Assembly (NCBI GenBank): GCA_020746875.1 | Contig: JAGTJL010000014.1 | Coordinates: 434,001 to 498,000, forward strand | Direction of reading: 5' to 3' | Origin: Rhexocercosporidium sp. MPI-PUGE-AT-0058 | Taxonomy: Eukaryota; Ascomycota; Leotiomycetes; Helotiales | DNA length: 64,000 nucleotides | Shown: positions 57,527-64,000 of the stretch, in pieces | Numbering within the stretch: the stretch's first letter is position 1 | How the letters are laid out: each line of letters starts with the position of its first letter | The notes under the pieces: generated by a model | Database searches by the model: none | What the model saw: the letters and a program-made list of their open reading frames with translations, nothing else | What the model was told of the DNA's origin: nothing | Made by a program: the position numbers and the translations under genes

Positions 57527-58302
57527 CCAAGGGGTATCCTGTGGGGGATGACTCTGGTCAGTCCATCATCACTCTTACGTAGGTTGAGGCGAGGTGGGTT
57601 GAGCGAGGATATAAAATCTGGGGTAATACAAACGCAGCCATTTACAGCTCCAGACCCAACGTCATTCATTGCCGCCAAGGCAGGACTGGAAAGCGAGCAC
57701 GCGAGGGATTGATGGGCGAAGGATAATACGGGCGCCAAAGCATTTCAGTCCATCGTGGGGAGGGGGGGAGTAATTATTTATGAAGGTTATAAGGACAATA
57801 TGGTACATGGAAACGACAAGAATAGGACAGACTGAATGAAGCTGGAGGGGAGGGCGACTGCACTGCGCTGCATTGCACCTCGGATTGCTGCAGCTCGGTC
57901 GGCTCCACCATCTCGGTCTCTTGTCCTGGGGACAATCACATGCCTGAGGTGTATGAGGTGTATGATGGATAAAGACGCCCGTCTTCCTTCATTCAGCCTT
58001 GTGTGGTAGGTCTGGTATTGGCTGGGTTGGGCTGGAGCGCACGATACTTGTATGCTTTCACTTGCTATAACTTCATAACTTCGTAACTACAGGTCAGTCA
58101 TTATTGATATAAAATCGTTGTGCATCTAATCACCACCTCAATCAACCCTTCCATTCCATTGCTTCAAACCTAGCCTAGCCTCGCCAATCTCTTATCACCA
58201 CGTGTTAAATCACGCTAACCACCCTAGCGCCAAATTCTGCAAAAGCCAAACCCAAACTTCAAAATACTTGTCGCCGCCTTCCCTCACTCTTCCCGCGACA
58301 TC
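57527..58302. promoter_or_regulatory. Divergent promoter region, peroxin and Trf4-like
   Basis: 776 bp between two divergent start codons. The segment near 58130-58300 is pyrimidine-rich and C-rich, as in fungal 5' UTRs. No defined factor site is called. Confidence 0.4.
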
Positions 58303-60832
58303 ATGACACGCACAAAACAAACCGCCCGCAAGAACAAGAAGATGCCGGCCCAACCACCTCTTCCCCCAGGACTGCCTCCCAGGCCATCCGCTCCAGAATC
58401 ATTCCCTCGTACTCGCAACGGAGATGCATACCCTGGTGGAGATTCCTACCGCCCTTCGCAAGGTGCTGCTGGTGGTGGTGACAGTTACCAACCTCGCGGC
58501 GCGCCAATGTACCAGTTTGGTGCAGGAGACAGAGGAGGAGCAGACAACAGCTACAGACCCAACTATGATTCACGCGCTCGTTCAAGATCTCCCCCTCGCA
58601 ATAGTTACGCGCCCGGCCCGTCATCCTATCGCCCCTCGAACCAAGACAGAAGCATCGCAAATAACATGTCGTATCGTCAGAACTCCGGTGGCAACAGCAG
58701 CTTCGACTTCCGTTATGATGCGCCTGCTGGTCTAGACTACAACGCTGCCGAGTCACGTCGTAGATCTCCTCCTCGCCACAACTATGATAATAGTCGTAGA
58801 CTAGCCAACAACACCAATCGCGGCGGTGCGCGCGGTGGCTACCGTGGCCGTGGCGGTCCAAGATTGGCATCAGAGCGAGAATTCTTGAAGACTAATCGTG
58901 CTCCTACTCCAGAATTGATGCCCGGAATGGATGAGGATGTTGAGGCAGGTGCCAAGTACAAGGCTGTCGATGATATGTCTGACAGCGACGAAGTTGAGAT
59001 GGACATGTCCGATGAGGGTGACGACGACGATGACCAGCAACCCAAGAAGAAGCAGGTCCGAACCGATGGAAAGGCTGCTGATGGTGACAGTGTTCCACGC
59101 TGGTCAAACCCCGATCCTTATACGGCTTTACCACCCCCAGATGAGACGCGTGCTAAGAAGAAAGATGTGGTCAAGTTGATCAGAAAGGCTCGTGTCACGT
59201 CTAGTAGTGAGCATGCATCCAAGCCCGCTGCTGCTGATGATTTCATTTCCTTCGACTTCGGTGATGATGATGAGCAAGAACAGGATCAAGAGGATGATTA
59301 CATGGCCCACGGATTCGGCGTTCCAACTCCCCCCAAAGGTCCACGGGAATTGACTGGCTCAGTCAACGACTTCAATCCCCCTCGAGGCCCAGCTACTCAG
59401 CAGACGGAACAGTCAAGATTTCCACTGCCAAAGAAACCTGATTTCAATGGCCACAGCCAGAGCAATGATACACCTTTCAATATCAAGCAGAATGGAAAGG
59501 CTCCTGCTACTAGTAAGAAGGACGTCATTGATCTGACCTCTGACCCTGCTCTGGGAAGTAGAAAGCGCGACTTCAGAGATGAGATCAAGCCTGCTCCTAT
59601 TCTACACCCATCAAGCAAAGGCAAGCCTGGGAAAGTCGATGGTCAAATTCTGAGGAACTGGGTCGCCCGACCAGAATTTCCAGCAACCCCATGGCTTGGT
59701 ATGGACCATTCTGACTCTGCCGGTATGGGTGTCTGGTAAGTGACTAATACCCCATTCTTTCGTTGCAATGTCTAACATACTCAGCAGGCTCCACAAGGAG
59801 ATTATGGATTTCTATGAATACGTCAAGCCTAGAGATTTCGAGCAGGTAATTCGGCAACGCTTGGTTGATGATCTGCAGACCAAGGTCAAGTACCACTTCG
59901 ACCGTCACGACGAAATTCGGCCATTTGGATCATTCCCTGCTGGCTTATTCCTTCCAACCGCCGACATGGACTTGGTCTGTGTTTCCAGCGAGTTCTTAGA
60001 CCGTGGAAAGAAGATCTTTGGTCAAGGCATGCGCGGCTTGCAGGTTTTCCGGAAATTCCTTGTAGAAAATGGTCTCCCTCTTGGTGGACAAGTTGAAGTG
60101 ATCTCTGGCGCCAAGGTACCTCTTGTCAAATACGTTGACAAGCTCACCGGTCTCAAGGTAGACATATCATTCGAGAATAGCACTGGATTAGTTGCCAACA
60201 ATACTTTCCAAGCTTGGAAGAGAGAGTTCCCAGCCATGCCTATTCTCGTCACCCTGATCAAGCATCTCTTGGCCATGAGAGGTCTGAACGAGCCTGTCAA
60301 TGGCGGTATTGGCGGATTTTCTGTTACCTGTCTCGTCGTAAGTCTTCTCCAGCACATGCCACAAGTTCAGAGCAGGACCATGATTCCGGAGCACCACCTC
60401 GGCGAGGTCCTCATGGAGTTCCTCGATCTATACGGTAACCAGTTCAACACCACTACTACGGCAATCTCATTAAACCCTCCTGGATACGTCCGAAAGGTAA
60501 GTTGTGCCCAGGGAACAAGTTGAGATTATGCTAATTCGATATAGGATCGATCCAACATTCCATACAAGGGCATCAAGTCAAAGTTCATGATCATTGATCC
60601 CAATCGGTCTGACAATGATATTTCCGGAGGATCCAGCAATACAGAAGGCATTCGAAAATGTTTCTCCCAAGCATTCGACAAGCTCCAGCAGCGCTCGGCT
60701 GAGTTGCAACGTTCTGACGACCGGAAGAACAAGAGCCTCCTGGAGTGCATCATTGGTGGAAACTACCGTTCTTTTGAGCTTCAGCGTGCGCATCTTGCTC
60801 ACGTCCACGAGAAGCTTTATCTGCAGAAGTAG
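58303..60832 (+). CDS. Trf4/Cid14-type non-canonical poly(A) polymerase with histone H3-like N-terminus
   Basis: Three exons: 58303-59735, 59788-60496 and 60545-60832, giving 809 residues. The catalytic nucleotidyltransferase core carries 'FGSFPAGLFLPTADMDLV' with D537 and D539, and the third carboxylate is D603 in 'GLKVDISFEN'. The PAP-associated domain follows (NGGIGGFSVTCLVVSLLQ, EVLMEFLDLYGNQFN). This matches the TRAMP poly(A) polymerase, which adds short tails to aberrant nuclear RNAs for exosome decay. The long N-terminal half is disordered and contains SR/RGG-like segments (RGGARGGYRGRGG), a long acidic stretch and a SUMO-interaction-like VIDLT at 408-412. The first residues read MTRTKQTARKNKK, near-identical to the histone H3 tail. 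The start ATG has A at -3. A later ATG at 58342 would remove the H3-like segment. Confidence 0.92.
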
Positions 60833-62903
60833 CGGGACATGATTGTCACTGCTAGCTTTGCTTTCTGATTTTGGTCTGCAATTACGACACATTTGCATTG
60901 CTCTACTTTGCTCCAACCGACAGACGTTATGACACAGTAGCTGAGTACTAAGTTTATAAAGGGGGTTTGCTGCATATGCATGGCGTACGGAACATCATGG
61001 AATTGATACCCAATGGCGTTCAAGGGTCATGGACTTGTACATTAGCTTTTTCCCCCAGTCTGGCAGATGGTGCCCTTCTTCTTTTTCAAAATCTGATTCT
61101 ACAAAAGGTTCGTGACTGACAAACGGCAATAGTGATCGAATCGCAATCGAATCGAATCGAGTCCCAGTCATGAATCAGCAAGACGAGATGAGACGAGACG
61201 ATCGATCGGTCACTCCTTCCTTCCTAATGAAACAAATTACAACCACTTACTTTCTACCTCATACGGCATCATATTTTTGGAAGCTGCAGCCCGTTTTGGG
61301 ACTGCATCTTAGCACCTTCGTTTTTGGAACGTCTCAACTTTTGGGAACTTCACATAGCCCGCGCCCTGCCAGATTGGCGTCTCTGCTGATAACACACTTT
61401 CTTCTCATCTAGGCTTATTATATCAAAACAAATCAACAAACAATCGATCCACGCGTGTCTGATTCTCGCCAATCATTTACGCGCGTCACAACACACATAC
61501 ATATACATGCATGCATGGCTGACGTCTGTGCTTCGTGCTCGGCGTCGGACTTTGTCTGTATCTTCGCCTTCCCTTTCTCACTGTGGTGGCGCCTGGAGCG
61601 TAGCTATGGAGAGGAGCTGGGGTGGGTGCGGGTGCGGGATTTGGTTTGGAGTTTGGGGGTTAGAAGGTGACATATGGGGTAGGATGGGAGGGGATGGAAT
61701 GTGAGTGGGGTTGTTGGGTTAGATTCTCTTTCCTTGGGGAAGGGGTGGTTTTGGAGGTTGAGGTTGAGGTTGAGATTGAGATTGAAGTTTAGGATCAGAG
61801 CTACAGATGGCTTTGAGTGTATATGTTGGTATGAACCTTGAGGGTGCATGGCTGACTAGTGAATAAAATGCTCCGCTCGGCTCTTCTGTTGTGTGGTAGG
61901 GCTTGAGCAGCTCGATCTAATGCCAGGGAGCATTTCATAGCTCCCATGGGAGTAGGAACCCTGCTAGCACGTACTTGGTGCTGGTACGCCACCAGCACAG
62001 ATGATATCTATCGAGGAGTTATCCTTCAAATCTCTTTAGTGTTGTGCGGCCGGTCCCACTTGAAGATTTCTGAAAGAAAAAAATGGTGTTCAGTATGTCT
62101 GCGGATACTTTAGACTTGTGATGTTCTTACAGTTTTATCCCTTCTTCCCTGGATTGTCTTCTGTCTTTTCTTTTCTTTTCCTTTCTTCTTGCCCATCTGT
62201 AAGTCTTTTCTGCTTCGTCTTCCCGTCTTCGCTGTCCCCTAGAGCTTGTTTATAGTCTGCCATGGAAATCTCCGATGTGTGTACTCTATCCCTATTCACT
62301 ATGCAGGTCAGATGGACACTTGCTCACTTCTACTTTCAGGCCACCATTGCTTATTCTCAGACTGGGTTCGTCTACTCGGGGAATTGAGGGAGATTCTCGA
62401 CTGCAATGCTCCACGCCTGGCAATACAAACTTGTATTCGAAGGTCAGGCCGCATCTCAAGACCTCGGTTAATCTTGGAGGCAACCCAGCGACCTACAAAC
62501 GCATTGCGACCGTCAACTCCACTCCCAACGTCTTCTTGGCCAATATCCCATATTGGTCATCGGTCTAGGAGAAAGTATGATGCGATTGCTGTGATAAGCG
62601 TCCAGAGAACAACACAGCTAGATTTTAGAAATTCCTTACAGAACAATACAAGCGAGAAAACAATACCAATGAGCCTGACAGCTGGGCCAGCTGTCAACGC
62701 ACTGGGGTCAATTTTCCGAGAACAATACATCGTGGCCTAATACATCAAGATGATCGATAGATGCTGAAGAACAATGGCAGCAGCTGCCATTGTTTTTGCC
62801 TGATCTCAGTTCTAAATTCTCTTAGTCAATCTACAAATACCAAACGCAGAGACTTCTCTACAACTCTTCAAGGCCAAATCGGACAACTCCAACCTCAGCA
62901 AAG
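60833..62903. other. Intergenic, no supportable gene
   Basis: About 2.1 kb between the Trf4-like gene and the SET-domain gene. It contains AGGTTG/AGATTG hexamers at 61755-61784, CTTTT-rich tracts near 62160 and degenerate GAATC repeats near 61140. Open frames (for example 62246-62740) have no family signal. Confidence 0.45.
61755..61784. repeat. Hexamer repeat, (AGGTTG)3(AGATTG)2
   Basis: Five adjacent hexamers differ only by one G/A position. This is a short simple-sequence tract, not long enough to suggest function. Confidence 0.85.
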
Positions 62904-64000
62904 ATGGATCGGGACGAGATGGATTTGCGGACTAGGCGTCAATTCGACCCAGGCTACGCTGAGCATGATCGTACTGATGGTCATAAATACCTGAATCGCA
63001 GTAAGTATTCTTTTAAATATCCTCCTCACCCTAATCTCTTCAAAAACAAACTCACTCTATTTATCGAATATAGATCCAAAGGGTAAAGGCGACACGACGT
63101 CTGGCTTCTTGGCTAAAGTCGACATTGCTAGAGGAACATGCATCGAGATGGACAATTCAACACTGGTAGCCACGACATACCTCGACAACCCCGATATCGA
63201 GCAGATTCTCGAGAAGAGCTTGGTCTATAGCATGGCGGCGGACAAGGTGTGGCTGAAGAATAAGAAGGAGACAAAGAAGCATCCGAATCTCACATCGATG
63301 TTCAAGGAGTACGCAATGCCCATCTACTCACATCGCTCTGCGCGCTACAACGGCAAAGACTTTGAGGAAATCGGATTCTTCAGATATCTTGCTCTATTCC
63401 GCCACAGCTGTCAACCCAATGCCCATTTCAGCTACAATCCTTCCACAGGAAGGGCTGCCATCCATGCCATTCGTCTCATCCCCAAAGGCGAAGAAGTCAC
63501 CGTCTCCTACCTTCCCGCATCGTCCTACGATATCCACACGCTCCCCGATGCCTTGCAAGTCCTCAAAAGAACTTTCGGAAGAACCTGCACATGCCCCATG
63601 CATACCCCTGAAGGACTTGCCATCCAGGCCAGCAAAGTCAACTTCGAGATTGAGAGAAATAGTCGCCAGCTCCTAGAAGCCGAGGCTTGCAGCACCTACG
63701 AGGAGCACATGATTATCCTGTTCCGCATCGTCGAAGTCTATGCTCAGTACCATGTGGCTGATGTTCGTATCGGGAGAGTGGTCGAGGAAGGACTGGCGTG
63801 TGCATGCTCCTACGGCGATCTTGCTCGTGCAGTCGTACTTGCGTGGACCGCCAAGAAGTTGTACTCCAAGCTGGAGGGCGCTGGAGGCCTCTATAGCTCG
63901 AGAATCGGCGAGATGCACTGGCACGAGAACAGCGAATATCATAAATGTTCGACTCTTGAGAAGATGCATTTCTACAAGAACAATCCGCAACGTCACTACA
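62904..64000 (+). CDS. SET-domain protein, 3' end beyond the window
   Basis: Exon 1 is 62904-63000 and exon 2 starts at 63074 after a 73-bp intron. The frame is open to the window edge, giving 341 complete codons so far. The SET fold shows at its start 'TTSGFLAKVDIARGTCIEMD'. The key motif 'RHSCQPNAHFSY' lies near residue 150, and 'AIHAIRLIPKGEEVTVSYLPASSYD' holds the GEExTxSY block. Post-SET-like cysteines follow in 'FGRTCTCPMH'. Such proteins resemble SMYD/SET5-type lysine methyltransferases, but the zinc-binding MYND finger is not seen in this part. The substrate is unknown. It differs clearly from the decayed SET relic at 41.8-42.5 kb. Confidence 0.82.

Noticed and set aside
62246..62740. 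164-codon open frame upstream of the SET gene
   Set aside because: No domain signal, overlapping frames on both strands, and likely 5' region of the downstream gene.

Overview
The window looks like nuclear DNA of a filamentous ascomycete (Pezizomycotina; a leotiomycete-like fungus is possible but cannot be settled from this sequence). The evidence is short GT-AG introns, mostly 47-135 bp and often with CTAAC/CTGAC-like branch sites. Gene content is also typically fungal: STAND/NLR-like proteins with fungal N-terminal modules, a DUF3638/DUF3645 giant, an SSU1-type sulfite pump, Pam16, Yip1, a Pex24/Pex30-type peroxin and a Trf4-type poly(A) polymerase. Exon structures were built by hand from reading-frame continuity, splice-site consensus and family motifs. 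No transcript evidence was available.

Layout. 0-8.1 kb holds single-copy accessory genes: a DUF6590 protein with an SPKK-rich tail, a metallophosphoesterase, a CorA-like two-TM protein, a conserved unknown and an eight-exon aldo-keto reductase. 9.2-31.7 kb is rich in STAND/NLR-like genes and gene decay: an alpha/beta-hydrolase-NB-ARC-TPR receptor, an AT-rich gene-poor stretch, a 3126-residue DUF3638/DUF3645 protein, a broken dynamin-like GTPase and a NACHT-ankyrin receptor. 31.7-50.7 kb is mixed: a perfect 16-copy heptamer repeat, a secreted GH3 beta-glucosidase, an orphan, a cysteine-rich single-TM protein, a decayed SET-domain gene, ERCC1/Rad10, an SSU1-type pump, a Clr5-like ankyrin gene with an internal stop, and a small membrane protein. 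51.6-64 kb is mostly conserved housekeeping: an SDR, Pam16, Yip1, a dysferlin-domain peroxin, a Trf4/Cid14-type poly(A) polymerase and a SET-domain gene cut by the window edge.

Two observations stand out. First, the predicted Trf4/Cid14-type protein begins with a near-exact copy of the histone H3 tail. After Met removal the mature end would read TRTKQTARK against ARTKQTARK in H3, in the same register, so a TRAMP-type RNA surveillance enzyme may be a histone mimic. Second, the DUF3638/DUF3645 giant, commonly labelled a ubiquitin hydrolase, shows an ordered series of motifs resembling a SecA/SF2 motor: MNMGQGKT, LDESD, TRGIDLKLP and MQAAMRLRQLG.

The genes do not form one metabolic cluster. The left and middle parts resemble a rapidly changing self/non-self recognition neighbourhood (three STAND/ankyrin-type genes and several pseudogenes). 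The right part is a stable organelle, secretion and RNA-processing block arranged as divergent and convergent pairs.
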